Below are positions 32,365-40,321 of a DNA stretch of 64,000 nt, piece by piece. The notes below the pieces were generated by a model. That model was not told the origin of the DNA. It ran no database searches and worked only from the letters and a program-made list of their open reading frames with translations. The translations under genes and the position numbers were made by a program. Within the stretch, counting starts at the first letter, position 1; the number at the start of each line of letters is the position of its first letter. The stretch is from NCBI GenBank assembly GCA_015903945.1, contig JABMDL010000002.1, forward strand, positions 1 through 64,000, read 5' to 3'. The DNA is from Nitrospira sp. (GTDB lineage Bacteria; Nitrospirota; Nitrospiria; Nitrospirales; Nitrospiraceae).

Positions 32365-32757
32365 ATGACAGAGCAGGAGCAGGGGTTCGTCATTCGGGAT
32401 CGGCGGGCAAGCGGCGGCTCGGATACCACGCCACAACCCGCTGCTACGGCAAAACAGACACCAGCTGCGTCCACGTCACCGGCCGAGACATCCCATCAGG
32501 ATCATCCGCTTCCAGTCACCTTTTCTTCATTCGTTATCTCGCTCGGTTCGTCGTCCCTGATGCTGATGGGAGAACAGCTGGATCCACGCCAGGGCGCGTT
32601 ACCGGTCAATCTCCCGCAGGCCAAGGAAATCATCGATCTGCTGTCTGTCTTGGAAGAGAAGACGAAGGGCAATCTGACCTCCGAAGAGCAGACGGTCTTG
32701 CGCGACATGCTCTATGCGCTCCGCATGAAGTATGTCACTCTCGCCTCGCCGAAATAG
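32365..32757 (+). CDS. DUF1844 domain protein
   Basis: 130 residues. The N-terminal 50 residues are Ala/Thr/Pro-rich and probably disordered; the C-terminal 75 match DUF1844: LPVTFSSFVISLGSSSLMLM, GEQLDPRQGALPVNLPQAKE and IIDLLSVLEEKTKGNLTSEE. The family is small, widespread in Nitrospirota and Deltaproteobacteria, and of unknown function. GGAG lies 8 bases before the ATG. A perfect hairpin CGGCT-TGCG-AGCCG (32296-32309) lies between it and the TerC gene. Confidence 0.85.
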   Translation: MTEQEQGFVIRDRRASGGSDTTPQPAATAKQTPAASTSPAETSHQDHPLPVTFSSFVISLGSSSLMLMGEQLDPRQGALPVNLPQAKEIIDLLSVLEEKTKGNLTSEEQTVLRDMLYALRMKYVTLASPK

Positions 32758-32833
32758 ACGTCGAGTTCCTCTCCCGTCGGCATGGGTCCTGAACCTAATT
32801 CTTGTCCAAGAGACTTCGATTGTCCGGTGGGCT

Positions 32834-32861
32834 TTGAGACTGCTCGGAATTCCGCTATAGT
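32834..32861 (+). promoter_or_regulatory. Promoter of the NtrY-like gene
   Basis: TTGAGA (32834-32839), a 16-base spacer and TATAGT (32856-32861), followed by a leader of about 40 bases with GGAGAGG before ATG 32909. Confidence 0.45.
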
Positions 32862-32908
32862 GTGCTCTGGTATCTGTGCAGGACCGATGGTCCGGAGAGG
32901 CCGTTCGT

Positions 32909-35242
32909 ATGCCGGATTCTGGTCAGTCGCATTACGGGTCGGGCACGGCTTCCATGAAGGCCGGTAATCCCCAGATCGTTGCTGGCGGGGCAAAAGCGCG
33001 TCTGGCGGCGTCTGATCGGAAGCACGAACCCGAGCGGAAGAAACCCCATCTCCGTCCAGTCTGGATCGTCCTGATCCTCCTGATCCCCTGCTTGGCGCTG
33101 ACGTGGTACTACTCGCAGATGGCGGTGCCGGGCGGTGAGGAGAAGGGTTCGCTCCTGCCGACGACGAGCTATGCGGTCGTGTTGCTGCTGGTCAACCTCG
33201 ACTTGATCGGGCTGGTCGTCCTGACTCTGCTGTTATCGCGCAACTTGATCAAGGCGTATTTCGAGCGGCGGCACCAGCTGGTCGGATCTGGATTTCGCAC
33301 CAAGCTCATCGCGGCGTTCATCGGGTTTTCGTTGATTCCAACGGTGCTGTTGGCGATTGTGGCAAGCGGATTTCTCAATAAGGCCGTTGATGTGTGGTTC
33401 AGCGAGCAGATCGAGAACGTGATGAAAGATTCCTCCGAGGTGGCGAGTCTCCAGCATGCGGGGCATATTGCGCTGGCGGTCAACAGCGCGCGGGCGATCG
33501 GACGGGAGCTGTTTCGCGAAGATCTGCTGGCTCAGGAGCAGCGCGATCTGCTGATCGCCGCGATGGCCCGCAAGCGCATGGAGTATGGTGTCGCCGGAAT
33601 CGAGGTCTTTTCGAACAAAATGGAAACGTTGACGAGGGCGCTTGATGCCACTGTGCCGTCGAGTGTGCTGGATTTGCCGGTCAGCCAACTCGTCCTGCAG
33701 GTCATCAATGGCAAACAGGAACTCACCTCGGTCCAGGAAGCGCAGTCCGGGCGTCTGGTGCGGGCCGCCATTCCGGTTTTCTCCGGCGCGAAAACCGATG
33801 AATTGGCAGGAGTTGTCGTTGTTGAAACCTATGTCTCCGAGTCGCTGTTGACGAAAATGGAAGGGATTACCCGCCAGTACACGGAGTACAAGCAGATCAA
33901 AGAGATGAAAAATCCGATCAAGGCCGGCGCGTACTTGGTGATCGCCATTGTGACGGTCATGATTCTCTTCAGCGCCACCTGGTTCGGGTTCTACGTGGCG
34001 CGAGGCATCACGGTGCCGATTCAGCGGCTGGCGGAGGCGACGGAGGCGGTCGCTCAGGGGGATCTTACGGTGCATATCGACGCGCAGGCGACCGATGAAA
34101 TCGGGACCTTGATCGACTCCTTCAACCGAATGACACAGGATCTGCAAGGGAGTAAATCGAAGCTGGAGGAAACCAATCTTACGCTTCAGCAGACCAATGC
34201 CGAACTCGATCGCCGCCGGGCGTATATCGAAACGGTTGTGGCCACGATCGCCGCCGGGCTGCTGTCGATCGATCGGAGCGGTGTGATTTCGACTTTCAAT
34301 CCGTCGGGGGAGCGTATTCTCGGGTTGCCGGTCGACTGGTTGCGGGGGCGCCCGGCCAATGAGGTGTTCAAGGAGTTCGGCCTCGACTTGTTCCAAACCG
34401 CCTATGACCGCATGCAGGCCGACGGCCGTGATGACCTGGCGTTGGAAGGGCAATTGGAGGTCCAGGGCAAACTCATCACGATCGGCTTGAATGGGTCGCG
34501 TATGAAGGACGAGGCGAACAAGGATTTGGGGTTTGTGCTGGTGTTCGAAGACCTGACGGAGTTGATTAAGGCGCAGAAGGTTGCGGCGTGGCAGGAGGTT
34601 GCCAGGCGCGTGGCGCACGAAATCAAGAACCCGCTGACCCCCATTCAATTGTCGGCTCAGCGGCTGCGCAAGAAGTTTTTCGAGAAGTCGCCGGATCTCG
34701 ACCGGGTGTTCGACGAGGCCACGAATGTCATTATCAACGAAGTCGGCAGCCTCAAGCAGATGTTGGATGAGTTCACGAAGTTCGCGCGATTGCCCGCGCC
34801 TCAGATGACTCGGCAGCATCTTCACGATGTGATGCGCGACGTGGCGGCGTTGTATCGGGCGGCGCAAAAGGACATCGATCTGATCCTGGATCTTGATCAG
34901 GACCTACCGCCGCTCAATTTCGACCGTGAGCAGTTGAAGCGCGTGTTCGTCAATTTGTTCGACAATGCCATTCAGGCTATGAATCAAAAGGGCCGGCTTT
35001 GGGTCACGACGAAATACGATACGAAGCGCAAGCGGGCGGTGGTGACGGTGGCGGATGAAGGATCTGGCATAGCGCCGGAAGATCAGGAGCGGTTGTTCGT
35101 CCCCTACTTCACCAGGAAGAAAACCGGTACCGGGTTGGGACTGGCGATCGTACGCCGGATCATTACGGACCATGACGGTCAGATTCAGGCTGGGAACAAC
35201 CATCCCAAGGGGGCGGTGTTTACGTTCGATTTGCCGGTGTGA
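32909..35242 (+). CDS. NtrY-like membrane sensor histidine kinase
   Basis: 777 residues from ATG 32909 (MPDSGQSHYGSG). Three N-terminal helices (WIVLILLIPCLALTWYY, YAVVLLLVNLDLIGLVVLTL, AAFIGFSLIPTVLLAIVASG), an extracytoplasmic region of about 200 residues, and a fourth helix (YLVIAIVTVMILFSATWFGF) are followed by HAMP, PAS (YIETVVATIAAGLLSIDRSG), HisKA with the phospho-His in ARRVAHEIKNPLTPIQL, and HATPase (FVNLFDNAIQAM, DEGSGI, GTGLGLAIVRRI). This is the NtrY arrangement. The cognate NtrX-like regulator follows 107 bases later. In characterised systems NtrY/NtrX controls nitrogen and redox genes; the signal here is unknown. Confidence 0.92.
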   Translation: MPDSGQSHYGSGTASMKAGNPQIVAGGAKARLAASDRKHEPERKKPHLRPVWIVLILLIPCLALTWYYSQMAVPGGEEKGSLLPTTSYAVVLLLVNLDLIGLVVLTLLLSRNLIKAYFERRHQLVGSGFRTKLIAAFIGFSLIPTVLLAIVASGFLNKAVDVWFSEQIENVMKDSSEVASLQHAGHIALAVNSARAIGRELFREDLLAQEQRDLLIAAMARKRMEYGVAGIEVFSNKMETLTRALDATVPSSVLDLPVSQLVLQVINGKQELTSVQEAQSGRLVRAAIPVFSGAKTDELAGVVVVETYVSESLLTKMEGITRQYTEYKQIKEMKNPIKAGAYLVIAIVTVMILFSATWFGFYVARGITVPIQRLAEATEAVAQGDLTVHIDAQATDEIGTLIDSFNRMTQDLQGSKSKLEETNLTLQQTNAELDRRRAYIETVVATIAAGLLSIDRSGVISTFNPSGERILGLPVDWLRGRPANEVFKEFGLDLFQTAYDRMQADGRDDLALEGQLEVQGKLITIGLNGSRMKDEANKDLGFVLVFEDLTELIKAQKVAAWQEVARRVAHEIKNPLTPIQLSAQRLRKKFFEKSPDLDRVFDEATNVIINEVGSLKQMLDEFTKFARLPAPQMTRQHLHDVMRDVAALYRAAQKDIDLILDLDQDLPPLNFDREQLKRVFVNLFDNAIQAMNQKGRLWVTTKYDTKRKRAVVTVADEGSGIAPEDQERLFVPYFTRKKTGTGLGLAIVRRIITDHDGQIQAGNNHPKGAVFTFDLPV

Positions 35243-35349
35243 ATAACTGCTGACTAGCCCGTAGGCTGGCAAGCTGACAGAGCTGCAGACGGGCTTTCAT
35301 GTCAGCGTGCATCTTGCTAACTTGTCAGCTCACCACATTGAGGGGAGAC

Positions 35350-36744
35350 ATGTCGGCATCGATTTTGATCGTGGATGATGAGGAAGCGATCCGCACCTCG
35401 CTGCGCAGTATTCTCGAAGATGAGGGCTACCAGGTAGCGGTGGCGTCCAGCGGACAGGACGCGTTGAAGATTTACGGTACTGATCCGCCGGATTTGATGA
35501 TTTTGGATATCTGGATGCCGGAGATGGACGGCTTGGAGACGCTCCGCCGGGTGAAAGAGTTTGTGCCGACGACGCAAGTCATGATGATGTCCGGACACGG
35601 GTCCATCGAGACGGCGGTAAAGGCCATCAAGTTGGGGGCCTATGATTACATCGAGAAGCCGCTGTCGCTGGAAAACGTGACGCTGCGTGTCAAACATGCC
35701 CTGACGCAGTACCGATTGGAGCAGGAGAACCGGGCTCTGCGGACCAAGGTACAGCAGAAATTCGAGCTGGTCGGGCAATCGCCGGTGATGCAGCGGATGC
35801 GGCAATTAATCGAGACAGCCGGTCCCACGAACAGCCGGGTGCTCATCGGGGGAGAAAACGGCACCGGGAAGGAGCTGGTTGCCCGTGCCATCCACATGCA
35901 CAGCCCCAGGGCGGAGCATCCGTTTGTAGCCGTCAACTGCGCCGCGATTCCTGAAACGCTGATTGAAAGCGAACTGTTCGGCCACGAAAAGGGGTCATTC
36001 ACCGGTGCGACCGCGATGAAGCGAGGACAATTCGAACAGGCAGACGGGGGCACACTCTTTCTCGATGAAATAGGCGATATGAGTCTTAATACGCAGGCCA
36101 AGGTGTTGCGGGCCTTGCAGGAGCAACAGTTCACCCGAGTCGGCGGCACCAAATTGATGAAGGTGGACGTGCGGGTACTGGCGGCGTCGAACAAAGACCT
36201 GGAAAAAGAAATCGGGCGAGGGCACTTTCGCGAGGACTTGTTCTACCGCCTCAATGTCGTGCCGATCGTGGTTCCGCCGTTGAGGGAACGGCGGGAGGAT
36301 ATTCCGGCTTTGGTGCAGCATTTTATGAAGCTGCACGTTCAAGAACAGGGGTTGCGAATGAAGGAGGTCTCGCCTGAGGCGATGGGGGTGCTGCAACATT
36401 ATGAGTGGCCCGGCAACATCCGAGAACTGCGAAACTTGATCGAACGGTTGATGATCATGGTCCCGGGTCCGGTGATTGATGAAGCGCAGGCGGCGATGGC
36501 GCTGCAAGGGCGCACGGCAGGACCGGCCAATGCCGGGACTCCATCCACCACCATCCCGCTTCTGGCGAAATCCTACGATTCGCTGCGAGACGCGCGAAAT
36601 GCGTTTGAAAAGGAGTACATCGGCCGAAAGTTGCGCGATCACCATTGGAATATCTCGCGAACCGCAGAGGATTTAAAGATTGAACGCAGTCATCTGCATC
36701 GGAAAATCAAGCTGCTGGATGTGGAGATGCGACCGGAGGGATGA
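35350..36744 (+). CDS. NtrX-like sigma54-dependent response regulator
   Basis: 464 residues from ATG 35350, with AGGGGAG upstream. The receiver domain has SILIVDDEEAIRTSLRSIL, the phospho-acceptor in LMILDIWMPEMDG and YDYIEKPLSLENV. The AAA+ domain shows IGGENGTGKELVARAIH (Walker A), a GSFTGA loop for sigma54 contact, GGTLFLDEIGDM (Walker B) and YEWPGNIRELRNLIERL. The C-terminal Fis-type helix-turn-helix is LRDHHWNISRTAEDLKIERS. It activates sigma54 promoters when phosphorylated by the upstream NtrY-like kinase. The stop codon touches a 124-bp palindrome. Confidence 0.93.
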   Translation: MSASILIVDDEEAIRTSLRSILEDEGYQVAVASSGQDALKIYGTDPPDLMILDIWMPEMDGLETLRRVKEFVPTTQVMMMSGHGSIETAVKAIKLGAYDYIEKPLSLENVTLRVKHALTQYRLEQENRALRTKVQQKFELVGQSPVMQRMRQLIETAGPTNSRVLIGGENGTGKELVARAIHMHSPRAEHPFVAVNCAAIPETLIESELFGHEKGSFTGATAMKRGQFEQADGGTLFLDEIGDMSLNTQAKVLRALQEQQFTRVGGTKLMKVDVRVLAASNKDLEKEIGRGHFREDLFYRLNVVPIVVPPLRERREDIPALVQHFMKLHVQEQGLRMKEVSPEAMGVLQHYEWPGNIRELRNLIERLMIMVPGPVIDEAQAAMALQGRTAGPANAGTPSTTIPLLAKSYDSLRDARNAFEKEYIGRKLRDHHWNISRTAEDLKIERSHLHRKIKLLDVEMRPEG

Positions 36745-36867
36745 TACGGGGTGGCGGGCCGTTTCAGTGCTCGCCCACCGCCCACATCTGCTGATTGGAT
36801 TCTCACAGTACGGTGAACGATGTGCGCGGTGGATGCGCGCAGTAAGAAACGGCCCGCCACCCCGTAT
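36744..36867. repeat. Large intergenic palindrome, 124 bp
   Basis: Perfect 22-base arms: 36744-36765 begins ATACGGGGTGGCGGGCC, and 36846-36867 is its exact reverse complement. Inner segments CCACCGCCCACATC and GATGTGCGCGGTGG are also largely complementary, so the whole region could form a long hairpin. It starts at the stop codon of the response regulator gene and may terminate it. MITE-like in size, but different in sequence from the element at 29009. Confidence 0.6.
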
Positions 36868-36906
36868 TGAGGAAAGAGAAAAAATCGAAATCACCGCGTC
36901 ACTGCG

Positions 36907-36936
36907 TTGACCCTTGCTACAACCCTCCTCTAAGAT
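36907..36936 (+). promoter_or_regulatory. purM promoter, probably leaderless
   Basis: TTGACC (36907-36912), an 18-base spacer and TAAGAT (36931-36936), with only 9 bases to ATG 36946. The bases before the ATG (AGCGCCCCC) hold no Shine-Dalgarno. Confidence 0.6.
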
Positions 36937-36945
36937 AGCGCCCCC

Positions 36946-37983
36946 ATGACGACCTATCGTGAATCTGGAGTGGATATCGATGCAGGGGATGAGTTTGTCG
37001 ACCGCATCAAGCCGCTGGTGCGTTCGACGTTTCGCCCGGAGGTCCTCACTGATCTGGGCGGGTTCGGCGGACTGTTCGGACTGCGGTCCGATCAGTACAA
37101 AGAGCCCGTGTTGGTATCTGGTACAGACGGGGTCGGGACCAAGTTGAAGATCGCCTTCATGATGGATCGGCACGACACAATCGGCATCGATCTTGTCGCC
37201 ATGTGTGTCAACGATATCGCGGTGAGCGGTGCCGAGCCGCTGTTTTTTCTCGACTACTTTGCAACCGGGAAATTATCCGTTGCCAAGGCGCAGGAGGTGG
37301 TGCAAGGCATTGCGCAAGGCTGCCGCCAGGCCGGATGTGCATTGATCGGTGGAGAAACGGCAGAGATGCCGTCGATGTATGCGGACGGCGAGTACGATTT
37401 GGCTGGGTTTGCCGTCGGTGTGGTTGAAAAGGCGAAGATCGTCGATGGCAAAACGATCAAGCCCGGCGATGCCATCATCGGGCTGGCGTCGACCGGGCTG
37501 CACAGTAACGGCTATTCGCTTGCGCGCCGTGTATTGTTTGACCAGGCAAAGTTGACCGTTGCGAGTCGGCTGCCGGAGCTTGATGGTCCGTTGGGCGAGG
37601 TGCTGCTCGCACCGACCAGAATTTATGCGAAGCAGATTCTGTCTCTCATTCAGGATTTCCCGATCAAAGGCATCGCCCACATTACGGGTGGAGGGATCAC
37701 TGAAAATCTTCCGCGCGTTTTCCCGGAAGGGGTGGATGCGAAGATCAGCCGCAAGGCTTGGCCGGTGCCGCCGATCTTCGACGTCATGAGTCGGTTGGGG
37801 AGCGTGAGTCGAGAGGAAATGTATCGAGTGTTCAACATGGGGATCGGATTGATATTGGTGGTGCCGCCAGAGTCGGTGGCTGCCGTGCTTGCCAAAGTAG
37901 AGACGTTCGGAGATCGGGGGTGGCGGATTGGTGAGACGGTGCCCTCCGTGGGAAAGGAGCCAGGGGTGGAGTATGCCGATTAA
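36946..37983 (+). CDS. purM: Phosphoribosylformylglycinamidine cyclo-ligase
   Basis: 345 residues, normal length. PurM makes aminoimidazole ribotide from FGAM with ATP in purine synthesis. It shows [17 protein letters not shown] near 65-80, [55 protein letters not shown] and [16 protein letters not shown], all PurM hallmarks. purN overlaps its 3' end by 11 bases. There is no Shine-Dalgarno; the -10 box ends 9 bases before the ATG. Confidence 0.96.
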   Translation: MTTYRESGVDIDAGDEFVDRIKPLVRSTFRPEVLTDLGGFGGLFGLRSDQYKEPVLVSGTDGVGTKLKIAFMMDRHDTIGIDLVAMCVNDIAVSGAEPLFFLDYFATGKLSVAKAQEVVQGIAQGCRQAGCALIGGETAEMPSMYADGEYDLAGFAVGVVEKAKIVDGKTIKPGDAIIGLASTGLHSNGYSLARRVLFDQAKLTVASRLPELDGPLGEVLLAPTRIYAKQILSLIQDFPIKGIAHITGGGITENLPRVFPEGVDAKISRKAWPVPPIFDVMSRLGSVSREEMYRVFNMGIGLILVVPPESVAAVLAKVETFGDRGWRIGETVPSVGKEPGVEYAD

Positions 37984-38647
37984 GCGGGCAGCGCCGCTGC
38001 GGGTGGCGGTACTGGCTTCCGGGCGCGGGTCGAATCTGCAGGCTGTGATCGATGCGATCGAGGCAGGGCAGATCCAGGCGACCATCGTGGCCGTCATCAG
38101 CAATAAGAAAGAGGCGGCCGCACTGGAGCGGGCACGCAAATACGGATTGCCGGATCTCTTTATCGATCCCAAGCCATTTGCCGGACGGCCGGACAGCCGT
38201 GAAGCCTATGACCGCACGTTACTGGAAGTCCTGGAAAAACATCATGTGGAATTGGTGCTGCTAGCGGGGTATATGAAGATTGTGACCGGAGTACTCGTCA
38301 ACGCCTATGCCAATCGAATGATGAATATTCACCCGTCGCTCTTGCCGTCGTTTCCCGGGTTAGAGGTGCAGAAGAAAGCGATCGACTGGGGCTGCAAACT
38401 GGCCGGTTGCACCGTGCATTTTGTGACAGAAGGGGTGGACGAAGGGCCGATCATCCTCCAGGCGGCTGTCCCGATTCTCGACAACGATACGTCAGAAACC
38501 CTTGCCGCTCGCATCCTTGTCCAGGAACACAAGATTTTTCCCCGCGCCGTGGAACTCTTCGCCGAAGGCCGTCTCCGCGTTGAGGGTCGCCGCGTCGTCA
38601 TCGACGGCGCCGCGCCGAACGGCGAGGCGATCGTCAGCGCGTCGTAA
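37973..38647 (+). CDS. purN: Phosphoribosylglycinamide formyltransferase
   Basis: 224 residues from ATG 37973, inside the purM 3' end, preceded by GGTGGAG; the frame is open further upstream. PurN transfers a formyl group from 10-formyl-THF to GAR. Motifs are [46 protein letters not shown] with the catalytic His, and [18 protein letters not shown] with the catalytic Asp. The C-terminal 15 residues are a short extension. The 11-base overlap with purM indicates coupled translation. Confidence 0.95.
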   Translation: MPIKRAAPLRVAVLASGRGSNLQAVIDAIEAGQIQATIVAVISNKKEAAALERARKYGLPDLFIDPKPFAGRPDSREAYDRTLLEVLEKHHVELVLLAGYMKIVTGVLVNAYANRMMNIHPSLLPSFPGLEVQKKAIDWGCKLAGCTVHFVTEGVDEGPIILQAAVPILDNDTSETLAARILVQEHKIFPRAVELFAEGRLRVEGRRVVIDGAAPNGEAIVSAS

Positions 38648-38663
38648 AGGTTGGACACGTTCG

Positions 38664-39557
38664 TCAGCCTGCTCCAAGCGCAGCCGTTAACGCTTGTATC
38701 GTCAACGGTGCGTTCCCTTCGGAACGATTGTTCACCAGTACATAGGCGTTGCGAGTTTCAGCCACGGCTTGTCGTACCAAGCTCACCGTGTCTTTCCTCA
38801 TCTCAGGTAACTCGCCCACTATTGCGTTGTACGGCGCCGCCCGCTTCTTAGCCGCCTCATAGGTCATTCGTAAGGGTGTGAGAAGTCGGATTACGGTGAA
38901 GGGTGTCGTGAATCGTTCCATCCGCCGATGTTGTTCCGCCAGCGGCGGCATCCAGGACCAATGGTTATAGACATGGGCTACGCCATGGTCCTCTAAGACC
39001 TTCCGATACGCGGGGCCGAGCAATGTCGGGTTCCGGATTTCCACTGCGTAGCGGAAGTCTGTCGGTAGTCGGCTGAAGAAGACATCGAGCCGTCCGCAAA
39101 ACTCCTGTGGGGGCATGCTGTGCTGTTGGAACTCAAACAGGAACGGGCCGGTGTGGAGCGTGAATCGCGCGTCCCGATAGGGAGTCAGTACGAGGTCGTT
39201 GAACAATATAGCGTCGAGGAAGCGGGGATTCGGTTGTCCGGCCTTGGGCCCATAGCGAACATGCCTTGCAAAAGCAGGAATGGTAATCTCCTCCCAGACT
39301 TTGCAGCACATCTCGAAGTCTTCGGGAATCTGGCGCAGGTAGCGGCGTAGTTGGTCGGCGGTGGGTGGTCGGTAGAACGTCGCGTCGTTTCCGACCGTTC
39401 GAAAGAGCGGTTCGCCGTCGGAGAGATACTGGCAGTATTCGCCTAAACATTCCCGCGCGAACGCGCTCTTGGCGTAGGACTTCTTGTAGATCTGGCCTTG
39501 CCAGCCTTCGTAGGTCCACGTGGAGGTGCCGAATCGAACCAGCGGGGATCGCACCAT
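38664..39557 (-). CDS. DUF72 family protein
   Basis: 297 residues. It matches the DUF72/YecE family, a TIM-barrel-like fold: VRFGTSTWTYEGWQGQIYK near the start, EYCQYLSDGEP, TFYRPPTADQLRRYLRQIPE, FRYAVEIRNPTLLGPAYRKV and AHVYNHWSWMPP. The biochemical role is unknown. It converges on purN with 16 bases between. ATG 39557 has no Shine-Dalgarno, and a -10 box lies 8 bases upstream. Confidence 0.88.
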   Translation of the reverse strand: MVRSPLVRFGTSTWTYEGWQGQIYKKSYAKSAFARECLGEYCQYLSDGEPLFRTVGNDATFYRPPTADQLRRYLRQIPEDFEMCCKVWEEITIPAFARHVRYGPKAGQPNPRFLDAILFNDLVLTPYRDARFTLHTGPFLFEFQQHSMPPQEFCGRLDVFFSRLPTDFRYAVEIRNPTLLGPAYRKVLEDHGVAHVYNHWSWMPPLAEQHRRMERFTTPFTVIRLLTPLRMTYEAAKKRAAPYNAIVGELPEMRKDTVSLVRQAVAETRNAYVLVNNRSEGNAPLTIQALTAALGAG

Positions 39558-39565
39558 GGACAGGG

Positions 39566-39594
39566 AGTGTACGAGGATTAGACCGCTTCCTCAA
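39566..39594 (-). promoter_or_regulatory. Promoter of the DUF72 gene, probably leaderless
   Basis: On the minus strand, TTGAGG (39589-39594), a 17-base spacer and TACACT (39566-39571), then 8 bases (CCCTGTCC) to the ATG. No Shine-Dalgarno. Confidence 0.55.
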
Positions 39595-39642
39595 TGGCGG
39601 TGGTGAAGTTTCATGAACTTGCGGTAGCGGCTCACGAGTGGG

Positions 39643-39653
39643 TTGTGTATAAT
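39643..39653 (+). promoter_or_regulatory. -10 region ahead of tRNA-Ala (TTGTGTATAAT)
   Basis: An exact TATAAT at 39648-39653 preceded by TTGTG; no good -35 is visible. Transcription would start near 39660, at the left arm of the palindrome. Confidence 0.45.
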
Positions 39654-39661
39654 GCGCGGGT

Positions 39662-39762
39662 CGGGGATACGAGCCAATCTTCCTCCCCGTTCTTCTACCG
39701 CAGCACACGATCTGCGCATTGGTGCGCAATCAATCCTGCAGGTTTCAGGGCTCGTATCCCCG
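39662..39762 (+). repeat. Palindrome in the tRNA-Ala leader
   Basis: CGGGGATACGAGCC (39662-39675) and its exact reverse complement (39749-39762) enclose 73 bases that contain a second stem, GCGCA-TTGG-TGCGC. It ends 11 bases before the tRNA and would form the 5' part of the precursor transcript. Confidence 0.55.
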
Positions 39763-39773
39763 GCTCCCAGGGT

Positions 39774-39849
39774 GGGGGGCTAGCTCAGTTGGGAGAGCAC
39801 TACGTTCGCAACGTAGGGGTCGCGGGTTCAACTCCCGTGCCCTCCACCA
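39774..39849 (+). tRNA. tRNA-Ala (anticodon CGC)
   Basis: 76 bases including an encoded CCA. The acceptor stem GGGGGGC/GCCCTCC has the G3-U70 wobble that identifies alanine tRNAs. The D stem is GCTC/GAGC, the anticodon stem CTACG/CGTAG with loop TTCGCAA (anticodon CGC, reads GCG), and the T loop is TTCAACT. The discriminator base is A. Confidence 0.96.
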
Positions 39850-40321
39850 AATTTATTTCCCCCCGTTCCTTGCCGTAACAAGCCTGCATAATCCCCGGCA
39901 ATCTCTGCGATCAGATACCGTTCCGTCCCCTCTGCCGTGGGGTGGAGGCAGTGTTGCGTAAAACCCCTCGGCCAGCCTACCACTTGGCGCCAATTTCCCC
40001 ATCAGTCATCACTGGTCGCCTTCGCAATTTAACCGATCACTCGAAAAAGAACTGAATAGGCTTGCGTTGCACGCAACGCGTAGCTGGCCAGAGTTTTGCT
40101 TTTTAATCATCCCGTTCAGGTCACGTTTCTGGCTTGGTAAGCGGTGGCTCCGCGGGTGGGAAGACCGGGGAAAGCGTGTGGGCAGTATGAGACGTATGTG
40201 GGTTGTTGCTCGATGAAGTCCCAAAGTCATACGAGTGCCATCTGTGCCAGCTATCCAAGATATTGGGGATGTTTCTTGAATATCGCTTCACGCAGAGAAA
40301 AAGCCCATCAGTGAGAGCCTC
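39850..40321. other. Gap after tRNA-Ala, no gene seen
   Basis: About 470 bases. It contains a perfect short palindrome GCGTTGC-AC-GCAACGC (40064-40079), which could be an operator, and AT-richer sequence than its surroundings. A 73-codon open frame on the minus strand has no protein-like pattern. No second copy of the tRNA 3' end (a possible attachment site) was seen in the following 5 kb. Confidence 0.5.

Noticed and set aside
33233-34867. A 544-codon open frame on the minus strand
   Set aside because: It is opposite the NtrY-like kinase gene, is rich in Arg/His/Gln as shadow frames are in GC-rich DNA, and has no domain pattern.
40009-40230. A 73-codon open frame after the tRNA on the minus strand
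   Set aside because: Arg/His/Ser-rich, no motif; probably chance.
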